NCBI GenBank assembly: GCA_937998875.1
Contig: CALLBO010000007.1
Coordinates: 1 to 43,680 of the forward strand
DNA length: 43,680 nucleotides
From: an uncultured Granulosicoccaceae bacterium
GTDB taxonomy: Bacteria; Pseudomonadota; Gammaproteobacteria; Granulosicoccales; Granulosicoccaceae
Reading direction: 5' to 3'
The notes below the pieces were generated by a model. It worked only from the letters and a program-made list of their open reading frames with translations. It searched no databases and had not been told where the DNA came from. The translations under genes and the position numbers were made by a program. Positions within the stretch are counted from its first letter, which is position 1. Each line of letters starts with the position of its first letter. Below are positions 35,788-43,680 of the stretch, one piece after another.

Positions 35788-37209
35788 ATGTTCATAGATG
35801 GCCACTGGGTCGATAGTAAAAAGACATTTGATGTCATTAATCCGGCGACAGGTGAAGTAATTGGTGTCGTTGCAGACGGTAACCATTCTGACGCTGCACA
35901 GGCAGTAGAAGCCGCAGAAAAAGCTTTTAGAAGCTGGTCGCAGACCACCGCTCATAGTCGATCGGCGATTCTTTACCGTGCATGGCAGTTGATGCTGGAA
36001 AAAAAATCAGAGTTAGCATCGCTGATGACCCGTGAGCAGGGTAAGCCGCTCAAAGCTGCAACTAACGAAGTTCAGTATGCTGCAGATTTTCTGCTCTGGT
36101 TTGCGGAAGAAGCCAAACGCACTTATGGCGAGACCATACCTTCAGCCAGGCCGGATCAGCGATTTATCGTACAACACCAGCCGGTTGGAGTTGTTGCGGC
36201 TGTGACGCCGTGGAATTATCCGGTCTCAATGTTAACTCGTAAGCTCGCACCGGCACTTGCCGCAGGTTGCACTGTCGTGTTAAAGCCCGCTGAAGCAACG
36301 CCGCTGTGCGCAATTGAAGTATTTAAGTTGTTAGAAGAAGCAGGTGTACCGGCGGGAGTCGTTAATCTTGTAACCGCCTCAAACCCGGCGCCTATCGGCA
36401 AAGTGTTCTGTGAGCATCCGGCAGTCCGCAAGTTAACATTTACCGGTTCTACCGCGGTTGGAAAAAAACTGTCTCAGGATGCGGCGGCCGGATTAAAACG
36501 AGTATCAATGGAGCTCGGTGGACATGCTCCGTTCATCGTATTTGAAGATGCAGATCCGGTACATGCAGCGAAAGGCGCGAGCCTGGTAAAATTTCTAAAC
36601 ACCGGGCAGGCTTGTATTTGTCCAAACCGAATTTTTGTGCACCGTAAGATATTGCCGGAATTTATCGAAACACTTACCGCACGAATTAAAAAAATGCGGG
36701 TTGGCAATGGTGCTGAAGAGGGGGTTGCAATCGGGCCGCTGGTTGATGAAAAAGCGATAGCCAAAATTGAAAAGCAAGTTATTGATGCGCGTGACAGTGG
36801 AGCCAATGTGTTGCTCGGTGGCGAGAGACTGACAAGTGAGCCGTATAACAGCGGATACTTTTTTTCTCCAACCGTTCTGACCGATGTGGACGAAACGATG
36901 CTGATCTATCGCGAGGAAACATTTGGCCCTGTAGCACCAGTGATTCCGTTTGATGACGACGATGACATCATTGCAATGGCAAATGACACCCATTACGGAC
37001 TGGCGGCATATGTGTACACCAAAGACTTATCCAGAGCGATACGCACAGTTGAACAACTAAACTTCGGAATAATAGGCGTTAACGATATCAACCCGACCAG
37101 CGCGGCGGCGCCCTTTGGCGGTATGAAAGAGAGCGGTTTGGGCAGGGAAGGTGCTCGCGAAGGCTTACTTGAATATATGGAATCCAAGTTAGCCGGATTT
37201 TCTATATAA
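35788..37209 (+). CDS. NAD(P)-dependent aldehyde dehydrogenase, succinate-semialdehyde dehydrogenase-like
   Basis: The 473-residue ALDH has VTPWNYPVSMLTRKLAPALAAG (cofactor site), FTGSTAVGKKL, the general-base Glu in MELGGHAPFIVFEDAD and the catalytic Cys in NTGQACICPNRIFV. The Cys-x-Cys context and the N-terminal NPATGEVIGVVADG pattern fit GabD-type succinate/glutarate semialdehyde dehydrogenases. Given the neighbouring methylamine enzyme, another small aldehyde is possible. ATG 35788 has only a weak ribosome binding site. A terminator upstream implies its own promoter, which I cannot place. Confidence 0.92.
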   Translation: MFIDGHWVDSKKTFDVINPATGEVIGVVADGNHSDAAQAVEAAEKAFRSWSQTTAHSRSAILYRAWQLMLEKKSELASLMTREQGKPLKAATNEVQYAADFLLWFAEEAKRTYGETIPSARPDQRFIVQHQPVGVVAAVTPWNYPVSMLTRKLAPALAAGCTVVLKPAEATPLCAIEVFKLLEEAGVPAGVVNLVTASNPAPIGKVFCEHPAVRKLTFTGSTAVGKKLSQDAAAGLKRVSMELGGHAPFIVFEDADPVHAAKGASLVKFLNTGQACICPNRIFVHRKILPEFIETLTARIKKMRVGNGAEEGVAIGPLVDEKAIAKIEKQVIDARDSGANVLLGGERLTSEPYNSGYFFSPTVLTDVDETMLIYREETFGPVAPVIPFDDDDDIIAMANDTHYGLAAYVYTKDLSRAIRTVEQLNFGIIGVNDINPTSAAAPFGGMKESGLGREGAREGLLEYMESKLAGFSI

Positions 37210-37413
37210 GTACTTTTACTGATACCGACAGTCGTTGATTGAAATCTCAATTACGCATCCCTCGTCAATCAACATCAATGCCTGTTTCATTGCATTTGAA
37301 AATTGTGAATTCCTTGAGCTCATGGCCCTACCTTGCCTGTTCGTCAGAAGCAGGCTTGCAATCGAGGCGTCGCCACAGGATGATTAGCTAACTGTAGATT
37401 AAGAGGCTGAGTG

Positions 37414-38028
37414 ATGGCGGACCATATTGATTACTTCTATACCTCAACCTCACCGTTTACCTGGTTTGGCCAAAAGCCATTCACAGAGGTTGCCAGGAAA
37501 CACAAAAAAGAAATTCGCTATAAGCCGGTCAATTTGATGGAGGTCTGGAAGGTTTCCGGTGGCGTCGCGCCGCCGCAGCGTCCGCCAATGCGCCAACGGT
37601 ACCGTTTGCTCGAGTTGCAGCGAATTGGCCATTATCACGGGCTTGAAGTGATTCCCCAACCGAAAAGCTACCCTGCTAACCCGGAACGGGCTGATTGTTG
37701 TTGCATCCTGTTAGCGCAACAAGGTAAAGATCCGGGGCCGTTTCTATTCAGTGTAGGTGAAGCGTTGTGGGGACAGGACAGGCAGATCGCTGATGAATCC
37801 GTATTAGCTGAGTTGCTGGATAAGGCGGGATTTGCCGGCGAGACCATCGTGCAGGAATCTAAAGATCCATCAATCGCTGAGGTCCGGAGTCAGAACTCTC
37901 AGGAAGCGACCGAGCTTGATGTTGTCGGTGCCCCCGCTTATGTTTACAAGAATGAAGTGTTCTGGGGGCAGGACCGTGTTGCCTATCTTGATTACATGAT
38001 AGAGACCGACCGCGATCCTATAGTGTAA
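37414..38028 (+). CDS. DsbA-fold 2-hydroxychromene-2-carboxylate isomerase-like protein
   Basis: A 204-residue thioredoxin/DsbA-superfamily protein of the NahD/HCCA isomerase type: IDYFYTSTSPFTWFGQKPF at the N-terminus, with a Ser at the position of the GSH-activating serine, and the C-terminal GAPAYVYKNEVFWGQDRVAYLD, a strong family signature. There is no CXXC, so it is not a disulfide oxidoreductase. Such proteins use glutathione in aromatic or xenobiotic isomerisation; no aromatic-degradation gene is nearby, so the substrate is unknown. AGAGG precedes ATG 37414, which is preferred over the adjacent GTG 37411. Confidence 0.88.
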   Translation: MADHIDYFYTSTSPFTWFGQKPFTEVARKHKKEIRYKPVNLMEVWKVSGGVAPPQRPPMRQRYRLLELQRIGHYHGLEVIPQPKSYPANPERADCCCILLAQQGKDPGPFLFSVGEALWGQDRQIADESVLAELLDKAGFAGETIVQESKDPSIAEVRSQNSQEATELDVVGAPAYVYKNEVFWGQDRVAYLDYMIETDRDPIV

Positions 38029-38043
38029 CCACGGGCAAAATAG

Positions 38044-40308
38044 TCAGGTGGTAATCACTCTTCTTCTGACCGCCAGCAGCAGTAATAACATGATAGCAGT
38101 CGCTGGTGTGATTCTGCCGGCCCCTTTTGCACTGGCAATGGCATTGGTGTCAGTGGATGGATAACCACTGTCACTCAGGCTAATTGAGTTGCTTGCGTTA
38201 GATGCTGTGTATGTGCTCAGATTGCCATAAACATCAGTTTGAAAGCTGTTGTTGTGTGTCGATACATCTATAAAGCCTACTCCAGCCAATGTGACCGCTA
38301 CCTGATCACTGTCAGACAGCGAGTTTTGAAAATTAAGGCTAATCTGGCTGGAGTCAAGCGGTTTAAGCGTTCCCAGGTAACACTGTAGTTTATCACTTGA
38401 AACACTGCTGCAATTACCCACTGCTGTTGCTGATCCTACTCCCGGACCGGATATTGTTATTATCGCATCAGGAGTGGATCGTTGTGTCTCTTCGTTGCTC
38501 ACAGAAAGGCTCAAAGCATCTGCGCTGACATCTGCCAGGGTCACCGAAAGATCCATTGCGTCAACGTGGCAATAGTTTGCAGCCATCACTTCATTGACAG
38601 CGTTTTTACTGCAAATGGAAAACGTTCTGCCGCTGCTGCTAGATAGGAATGGCCACATAATGTGCTGATTTTGCGATGCACAGGTGGTATCTGAATCGTG
38701 AGGTGCACCCATTGTGTGGCCGATTTCATGCGTCGATAACAATGATGGAAATTTATAGGGCGTCACTACAGAAACATCGTAGCCATCAGTTCGACAGGCG
38801 GAGCCTATCCATGCCAAGCCCAGTGCAGAATCGCTGTTTTTATTACCACTGAATAGCGTTGCCAGGCCAATATCACTACCTAGATTGGGGCTTTCCATAC
38901 GATAGTCGCGGAAATTGCGCATCATGGTTTCCATTGTCACATTGCCGAGATTCATCGGATCAGTAGCCGGGTTGTCAATGACGACAACCGTGTCGACCAT
39001 CAGTGCAATGCCGAGTTGTTCGCGAAACAGTCCATCAGTGCTATTGAGGATAGTGAGTGCCTCATCGGCACCACGACCGGCGTAGTAGTCATTGTATTTG
39101 CTGTCTATAACTACCCCGATCATTGCAACCTGATTCACGGCACCGTCGGTGAGCTGTGTATCTGCCTGCTTGATCGTGCGGAGATAGTTGTACAGTTTAT
39201 CTTCCGACTTCGGTGGTATGAGTGCATGGTCAGGGGATTCGGACTCATTACCGTCGATGTCGCCCAGCAACAGCGTATGAAAATCACTCAGTGATCCGCC
39301 GGTTGTCACTGGCAACAGTTCATGGTTTTCACCGTTGACTGAAATGGTACCGCGGGCGTTTTGATTGTCTAATGTAATTCGCGCCCACGAATCAGGTTCG
39401 CCGGCAACGATACCTGCATAGGCGTTTACAGTAGTATCGAGCTCACCTTGGGTATTGCTCTTGTAGACAGCGCTGGTCAGTGTCTCGCTTTCGTTCAGCA
39501 GCAATGTCATATGCTGTTGGTTAACGAGTAGCTCAATCTGCCAGAGATACCCGTCTCGATCGTATGGTGTAACACTCAGTATGCGGGTCGCAATTTCCGC
39601 ACGTTCTTGCAGATACTCTATACGGTTGGTGCTGCGTTCGAACCACAGTCTGGATATATATTCATCTTTGGCCAGTTCTATTCCGGCAAACGACACGCCG
39701 GTGTGTCTGTCGCGCAATTCAGTCATCCGTGCCACTGCAGAGCTGCTGTCGCCAAGCTGTTCATGAGAGATTGCTTCTGCAAATAGTGCGGTATCCACAT
39801 AGCGGCTTTCGGGAAAGTTGAATCGAAGATACTGTAGTCGCTCGGTCGCGGTTTGATAATCGTAGTTATCCATTAAAGCGATGTAGGCTTTCAGGTACCA
39901 GGCATCATCGGCGAGTGCACTGCCGGCGTAACTTTCAATCAGCTCTGATAGCAGTGCGTCTGCCTGATTCGGGTCACCGGCGGCGCGTGCATTCATCGCG
40001 CTCAGATAGACCTGCATTTCCGGACCAGCGCCATACCTGGCTGCTTCCTGCAGTACCGGCAGCTTCAGTCTGGCATGGCGCCGTGTTGCACTTTGCGGCT
40101 CTGGTAAAGACAGATACTCGCGATACATCGCTGCCGCGGTTGCATAGTCAGAAGCCTGCTCGGAGGCCTGAGCCTGTGTCAGCAGAGTGTTGGGCTCTGC
40201 ATTCTGTGCCACAGCGATACTGTTATAGGAGGCCAGTGAAAGTAGCAGGGCTGAACAGCTGAACAGTCGGGTAACCGCGCGCTGCAAAAAATGTGGACGA
40301 ATATTCAC
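38044..40308 (-). CDS. secreted metzincin (reprolysin/M12-like) protease with C-terminal sorting-like tail
   Basis: A 754-residue exported protein. Signal peptide: SCSALLLSLASYNSIAVA. Residues about 35-240 form TPR-like helical repeats (QASEQASDYATAAAMYREYL, DDAWYLKAYIALMDNYDYQTATERLQYLRFNFPESRYVDTALF). The protease domain at about 375-600 has HEIGHTMGAPHD with zinc ligands H527, H531 and H537 and catalytic E528, plus IMWPF as a likely Met-turn. A Ser/Thr-rich beta region follows (about 605-720). The end is a Gly/Ala-rich linker, a hydrophobic stretch (ATAIMLLLLLAV) and RRR, as in CTERM surface-sorting tails. The start GTG 40308 has GGAAG upstream. It is divergent from the Omp85-like gene. 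Confidence 0.88.
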   Translation of the reverse strand: MNIRPHFLQRAVTRLFSCSALLLSLASYNSIAVAQNAEPNTLLTQAQASEQASDYATAAAMYREYLSLPEPQSATRRHARLKLPVLQEAARYGAGPEMQVYLSAMNARAAGDPNQADALLSELIESYAGSALADDAWYLKAYIALMDNYDYQTATERLQYLRFNFPESRYVDTALFAEAISHEQLGDSSSAVARMTELRDRHTGVSFAGIELAKDEYISRLWFERSTNRIEYLQERAEIATRILSVTPYDRDGYLWQIELLVNQQHMTLLLNESETLTSAVYKSNTQGELDTTVNAYAGIVAGEPDSWARITLDNQNARGTISVNGENHELLPVTTGGSLSDFHTLLLGDIDGNESESPDHALIPPKSEDKLYNYLRTIKQADTQLTDGAVNQVAMIGVVIDSKYNDYYAGRGADEALTILNSTDGLFREQLGIALMVDTVVVIDNPATDPMNLGNVTMETMMRNFRDYRMESPNLGSDIGLATLFSGNKNSDSALGLAWIGSACRTDGYDVSVVTPYKFPSLLSTHEIGHTMGAPHDSDTTCASQNQHIMWPFLSSSSGRTFSICSKNAVNEVMAANYCHVDAMDLSVTLADVSADALSLSVSNEETQRSTPDAIITISGPGVGSATAVGNCSSVSSDKLQCYLGTLKPLDSSQISLNFQNSLSDSDQVAVTLAGVGFIDVSTHNNSFQTDVYGNLSTYTASNASNSISLSDSGYPSTDTNAIASAKGAGRITPATAIMLLLLLAVRRRVITT

Positions 40309-40620
40309 AGCTTCCGGTAGCCTGCCTGATAGATACTAGCGCGGCGATTGTCGGTTGTAGCTAGTCGGCTTAATTCTGTTCGAATTGCTGAAGAACGTGA
40401 GACTATGGTGGGCATGACAATGACCGTGTTAGCGCGGCCAATATGGCTCGCCGAATAAGTTTGCGACTATTCCATTCGCATTCTGATCCTACTGTTGTCG
40501 GTCTTTGTGACGAATCCTTGACTCGTTTTGGTCCGGCTCACTGTGGCCTGGTGTCTGGCCAGACATACCTGGCAGTGGTGATCACAAAGTGACTTTAGTC
40601 TCCCCCGTCGGTATTGAGCC
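40309..40620. promoter_or_regulatory. 312-bp divergent intergenic region with a 14-bp palindrome
   Basis: It separates the protease and Omp85-like genes and must carry both promoters. The clearest signal is the perfect palindrome TGTCTGGCCAGACA at 40552-40565, flanked by CCTGG on the left and CCTGG on the right, 56 bp before the barrel gene. It resembles an operator for a dimeric regulator. A TTGACT at 40518-40523 has no convincing -10 at the proper distance. No ORF is credible. Confidence 0.45.
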
Positions 40621-42276
40621 ATGGTTTGTATGAATCAATCACAGCGAACAAAAATTCTACCGGGTGCTTGTTTCATCTGTGCCTCGCTATTGTGTGTAGA
40701 CCTGTCAATAGCGTCTGCTATTGAAGACGAAACTGAGAAACGGGTAGAAATCTCTGATGTAATTGTGAATCGCAGCAATATTTTCGACACGAGTAATATC
40801 GACGCTGAAGATCCTCAGCTGCTTGTGGCGGAAGGTGTAAACCGCTTCCACAAAACGACACTGGAGTCAGTGATACTGCGTGAGAGCGGTGTCGCTCCCG
40901 GAGATACGATTTCTGTAGAGGCAGTCGCTGAAATAGAAAGAAGATTGCGTGATCTTGATATCTTTGCATCGGTAAAGGCAGCGCTTGTTACCGGCAGCAA
41001 CGGCGTAGAGTTGCATATCACTACCCGGGATAATTTTTCTCTGGTTGCGGGTGCTACCGGTTCATTTCTTGGCGGGGTCGGTAACATCGGTTTTACAGCT
41101 GGAGAGAGAAATGTTTTTGGTACCGGCAACACGCTGATGTTTGGTTTGTCCCGAAGTACCACTGATAACTTTCGCGGTTCAGTGGCATTCACCGATTTGC
41201 ACTTTTTTAGTAAGCCGTGGCGGGCAGGTTATGCGGTGGGTAGAACCAATGAAGGTGACTTCTTTGGTGTTGAGCTGAAGGATTCGTTCCGAACGTCTGA
41301 CAGCGGGCGCGCATGGTCTGTGGAACTCGACTACCTTGAGAAATTAGAAAAATACTATCTCGATGGAGATACCGTTTTTGAGCTGCCTGAAGAGAGATCC
41401 CGACTATTCGTAAAACAAGTATGGCGTACAGGAGCGTCTGATCTGTTTTTCCGAAAGGGTTTGGAAGCAAGCTTTCGACAGTCTGTTTATTCGTCACCGA
41501 GTGGTTCGTTTGGCGAGCTTACTCAACCCGAAGATACCAGAAGACTGTATGTTGGCGGTCTGTTGGCGAGGGATCGGGTAACGAGCTACCGGCAAATGCT
41601 CGGTCTGGATACCTTAAATTTTGTGCAGGATGTTCGTATCGGTACGACTGCCGAGATCAGGCTGGGTGCAAATCTGGTAGAGGAGTTTAATACCGTCGAA
41701 GAATTCCGTGTTGATCCGCAAGTGACAGTCATACTGGATAATGCAGCGTCAATAGGTGAAGACTCGTTGATTAGAATGTCATTAAGTGCCAGTGCAATTT
41801 TGGAAGAGACGGGTGAACGACCCTGGAGCGCCACAGCGCGATTTAAAACCTACAATACAACGATAAACAACACCACAATAGCCTTTAACGCAGACTTCAC
41901 TACAGGGGAGGACGGCAGTGATTTGCCTGTGCAGCTGACGCTGGGTGAGGACAACGGCCTTAGAGGGTATGACTTGCGGCAATTTCAAGGCCGACAGCGT
42001 TTGCGAATGAATCTTGAAGGTCGTTACCACGCAGGGTGGAAGCTTGGTCCTGTTGATGTCGGTGTGATTGGTTTTGCCGATGCAGGTTGGGCTGCTGCTG
42101 GCGAGGCATCGGCGTCGCTTAAAAAATCAATAGGTGCGGGTGTACGTTTGGGTTCAAACTCACTGCTTGGCTCGAGAATATTTAGAATTGATTTGGCGTT
42201 TCCGCTGGATAATCCTGAAGGGGAGAGCGCGGACCCGAGCTTATCCGCAAAAATAGGTCAGGTATTTACATTCTAG
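40621..42276 (+). CDS. Omp85-superfamily outer-membrane protein (short POTRA region + D15-type barrel)
   Basis: A 551-residue outer-membrane protein. After a signal peptide (GACFICASLLCVDLSIASA), a single POTRA-like domain occupies about residues 40-130 (FHKTTLESVILRESGVAPGDTIS, IERRLRDLDIFASVKAALV, GVELHITTRDNF). The rest is a beta-barrel with alternating aromatic and hydrophobic strands, the loop-6 motif GEDNGLRGYDLRQFQG and a C-terminal Phe (KIGQVFTF), the BAM recognition signal. One POTRA separates it from BamA (five) and TamA (three); it resembles patatin-associated or other small D15-like barrels. The substrate is unknown. ATG 40621 or ATG 40630 may start it; the ribosome binding site is weak. 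Confidence 0.88.
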   Translation: MVCMNQSQRTKILPGACFICASLLCVDLSIASAIEDETEKRVEISDVIVNRSNIFDTSNIDAEDPQLLVAEGVNRFHKTTLESVILRESGVAPGDTISVEAVAEIERRLRDLDIFASVKAALVTGSNGVELHITTRDNFSLVAGATGSFLGGVGNIGFTAGERNVFGTGNTLMFGLSRSTTDNFRGSVAFTDLHFFSKPWRAGYAVGRTNEGDFFGVELKDSFRTSDSGRAWSVELDYLEKLEKYYLDGDTVFELPEERSRLFVKQVWRTGASDLFFRKGLEASFRQSVYSSPSGSFGELTQPEDTRRLYVGGLLARDRVTSYRQMLGLDTLNFVQDVRIGTTAEIRLGANLVEEFNTVEEFRVDPQVTVILDNAASIGEDSLIRMSLSASAILEETGERPWSATARFKTYNTTINNTTIAFNADFTTGEDGSDLPVQLTLGEDNGLRGYDLRQFQGRQRLRMNLEGRYHAGWKLGPVDVGVIGFADAGWAAAGEASASLKKSIGAGVRLGSNSLLGSRIFRIDLAFPLDNPEGESADPSLSAKIGQVFTF

Positions 42277-42304
42277 TGTAGTGAAACGTTCAAACGCCAC
42301 CAAT

Positions 42305-42567
42305 GAGGGTGTCGTCAAAGGCGTCTAGTGCCGTTTTTGTCATTCTCCCTGGGGAGAATCCGGCGTGTAGTTTGCGCCGGAAGAGGGGTGTGTCTGGTTA
42401 GTTATTCAAAAAGACTTCGACCTTAAACTTTGAAGTATTGCCAAAGTATCCCTCTCCCAATGCAAACAACGCATTGGACTCTCCCACAGGAGAGTGACTT
42501 AGCATTGGGTAGGTGTATTTAAAATATAGTCGAATAGAATTTCACCAATGGCTTTAACGACACCCTC
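42305..42567. repeat. hairpin-rich element with 18-bp terminal inverted repeats
   Basis: GAGGGTGTCGTCAAAGGC (42305-42322) and, inverted, GGCTTTAACGACACCCTC (42550-42567) match at 16 of 18 positions. The interior holds self-complementary blocks: ATTCTCC/GGAGAAT, CCGGCG/CGCCGG, CCAATGC/GCATTGG and ACTCTCC/GGAGAGT. There is no ORF. It starts 29 bp after the barrel gene and ends exactly where copy 3 of the other repeat begins. It looks like a non-autonomous foldback element. Confidence 0.65.
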
Positions 42568-42711
42568 CGTAGGGGGGATAAGCTTGCGCATCCACCAATG
42601 TGCAGCACGTCAGATAAGTAATTACCCGGTCAATCTGACGATTTTATTTCGCTATAACTTCGGTAGCGTTCGTGGCAGTAGTGGCGGACGCACCAGCTTA
42701 TCCTCCCTACG
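42568..42711. repeat. MITE-like inverted-repeat element, copy 3
   Basis: A 144-bp element whose left arm CGTAGGGGGGATAAGC is followed by TTGCGCATCCACCAA. The right arm is a diverged inverse (GCTTATCCTCCCTACG). The interior (CGTCAGATAAGTAATTACCC and onward) matches the reverse complement of copy 1. It is directly abutted by the hairpin-rich element on its left. Confidence 0.85.
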
Positions 42712-42781
42712 AAAATAAATAGATAGTCGAGCCATAAACTACTAGTTACTAGAAAGGTGAAATGCGGATTGAATCCGGTTG

Positions 42782-42985
42782 CTAATCAGCAACAGAATAG
42801 TCAGGATCATTTGCCGCCTGACTTTCAGTTGCAACCGACCATGAACCGTCCGCATGATAGCGAATAGACCATGAACCAATACCCTGCTTAACACCTTTCT
42901 TCACAGGCTGCTTTGAACTCAACTCTGACTCAGAAGTTGTATCAGGATGTTGCTGCAACACTCTGGCGGAATCAGTCATTCGCAT
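42782..42985 (-). CDS. small hypothetical protein
   Basis: A 67-residue hydrophilic frame (MRMTDSARVLQQHPDTTSES at the start) with a repeated aromatic pattern in the C-terminal half: GSWSIRYHADGSWSV, i.e. GSW-S twice 11 residues apart, then an acidic tail. AGGAA precedes the start region; the second ATG (42979) has better spacing. I know no family. The internal GSWS repeat and ribosome binding site are modest arguments for a real gene. Confidence 0.4.
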   Translation of the reverse strand: MRMTDSARVLQQHPDTTSESELSSKQPVKKGVKQGIGSWSIRYHADGSWSVATESQAANDPDYSVAD

Positions 42986-43245
42986 TTCCTATTCGGGAGA
43001 TTATTTTGTAGCCCTTCAACAGCAAGGGAAATAGCATGCTGCTTCTAGTACCCGGTTAGCTACCCCGGGGCAAGGCAAAATGCGACCCGCCTGTCACCTC
43101 ATTATCGGCGCTCAACGCATTTACTACATTCGTTCACATCAAGAATGACCGCCCAGAGCCCTATTTTCATGAAATAACGCCCCAAAAATGCTGTTGTATC
43201 AGTCGGTTGTCACAACAGCCGCGGCATCGTGGTTCCGGGCAGCTA
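42986..43245. other. intergenic region before the tmRNA promoter
   Basis: About 260 bp with no credible gene or repeat. It contains the divergent start of the small hypothetical gene and the sequence upstream of ssrA. Confidence 0.4.
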
Positions 43246-43275
43246 TTGAATTCGAGTCAACCGACGCTATATACT
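43246..43275 (+). promoter_or_regulatory. candidate sigma-70 promoter for ssrA
   Basis: TTGAAT (43246-43251) and TATACT (43270-43275) with an 18-bp spacer; an overlapping TATATA starts at 43268 (16-bp spacer). Transcription would begin near 43282, leaving a 5' leader of about 25 nt for RNase P to remove. Confidence 0.6.
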
Positions 43276-43307
43276 ATGTATGACCTCGCAAGGGGTTGCA
43301 CCAATAA

Positions 43308-43678
43308 GGGGACGACTTGGCTTCGACGCGGGTGGCAAAACCTTAGGAGCATGCCGAGGCGCAATTACCTCGTTAATCCAGTTGCAAAACCTTTAGTTGC
43401 CAACGATGACAACTACGCACTGGCTGCCTAATTAGACATTAACCTCTAGTTAGTTCAGTTCTACCCCGACTCCGTTTTGCCTGTGACTCGGACCGGGGGC
43501 ATCAGCCGCAGGATCGTGAGGGAGGGGAGCCTTGACCCGAACCACTAAATATTCAAAGGATCGCCAAACCAGCCCCTGTTCGTCGGGTCGGAATGGTTAA
43601 ATCAAAGACGAAACTAAGCATGTAGCGCCGAGGGCGGAGTGCTTGCGGACGCGGGTTCGATTCCCGCCGTCTCCACCA
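43308..43678 (+). ncRNA. ssrA: transfer-messenger RNA (tmRNA)
   Basis: tmRNA with SmpB rescues ribosomes on broken mRNAs and tags the nascent chain for proteolysis. The 5' GGGGACG (43308-43314) pairs with CGTCTCC (43668-43674) as a tRNA-Ala-like acceptor with one G-T pair, then A and encoded CCA (43676-43678). The T-arm GCGGGTTCGATTCCCGC is intact, and CTTCGACG after the 5' end is conserved. The tag frame at 43399-43431 reads ANDDNYALAA-stop, ending in the Leu-Ala-Ala recognised by ClpXP. The 371-nt length is typical. An apparent 74-codon frame across the 5' half is not a gene. Confidence 0.97.
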
Positions 43679-43680
43679 CT

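Noticed and set aside
43207..43431. 74-codon frame over the start of tmRNA
   Set aside because: It overlaps conserved tmRNA structure; only the resume frame at 43399-43431 is meant to be translated.
1..43680. CRISPR array, prophage or canonical defence system
   Set aside because: No regularly spaced repeats, phage structural genes, integrase, nuclease-helicase or toxin-antitoxin pair other than the conserved ratA-rnfH locus.

Overview
The window is a stretch of a gammaproteobacterial chromosome. Three syntenies point there: recA-recX-alaS-lysC-csrA followed by tRNA-Ser(GCU) and tRNA-Arg(ACG); nadK-recN-bamE converging on ratA-rnfH, with smpB divergent; and an mltD / yafS-type methyltransferase / dnaQ group. 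The tmRNA at the right end encodes the tag ANDDNYALAA, also typical of this class. The organism looks like a free-living heterotroph that uses glycogen and methylated amines. I cannot name the species. There is no phage, transposase, CRISPR array or canonical defence locus.

Layout. 1-3060 (+): the 3' part of mutL, then miaA overlapping cysM. 3121-6160: an FHA protein (-), an orphan Arg-rich secreted peptide (+) and an MltD-like lytic transglycosylase (-). 6175-9034: methyltransferase, dnaQ, smpB (-), ratA-rnfH. 9073-12850: two copies of a ~147-bp inverted-repeat element flanking bamE, recN and nadK. 12880-22586: mutS (-), pncC, recA under an evident LexA-type operator, recX with a long N-terminal extension, alaS, lysC, csrA. 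22739-23111: two tRNAs. 23195-26341: a possible 26-residue membrane peptide, then a minus-strand series of TAP-type hydrolase, sirtuin and AlkB-like dioxygenase, the last two overlapping. 26471-32913: glgX, glgP and pgi, which convert glycogen to fructose-6-phosphate. 32914-35672: a 338-nt hairpin-rich leader and a dimethylglycine/sarcosine dehydrogenase-like flavoprotein. 35788-38028: an SSADH-like aldehyde dehydrogenase and a DsbA-fold isomerase. 38044-42276: a metzincin protease with a C-terminal sorting-like tail, divergent from an Omp85-type outer-membrane barrel. 42277-43307: a hairpin-rich element abutting a third copy of the inverted-repeat element, and one small hypothetical gene. 43308-43678: ssrA (tmRNA).

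Functional themes. Genome maintenance is strongly represented: mutL, mutS, dnaQ, recA, recX, recN, alkB. Trans-translation is represented by smpB and ssrA, 35 kb apart. The least explained parts are the structured leader before the dehydrogenase, the two short inverted-repeat element types, the sirtuin/AlkB pair, the protease with its sorting-like C-terminus and the Arg-rich secreted peptide.
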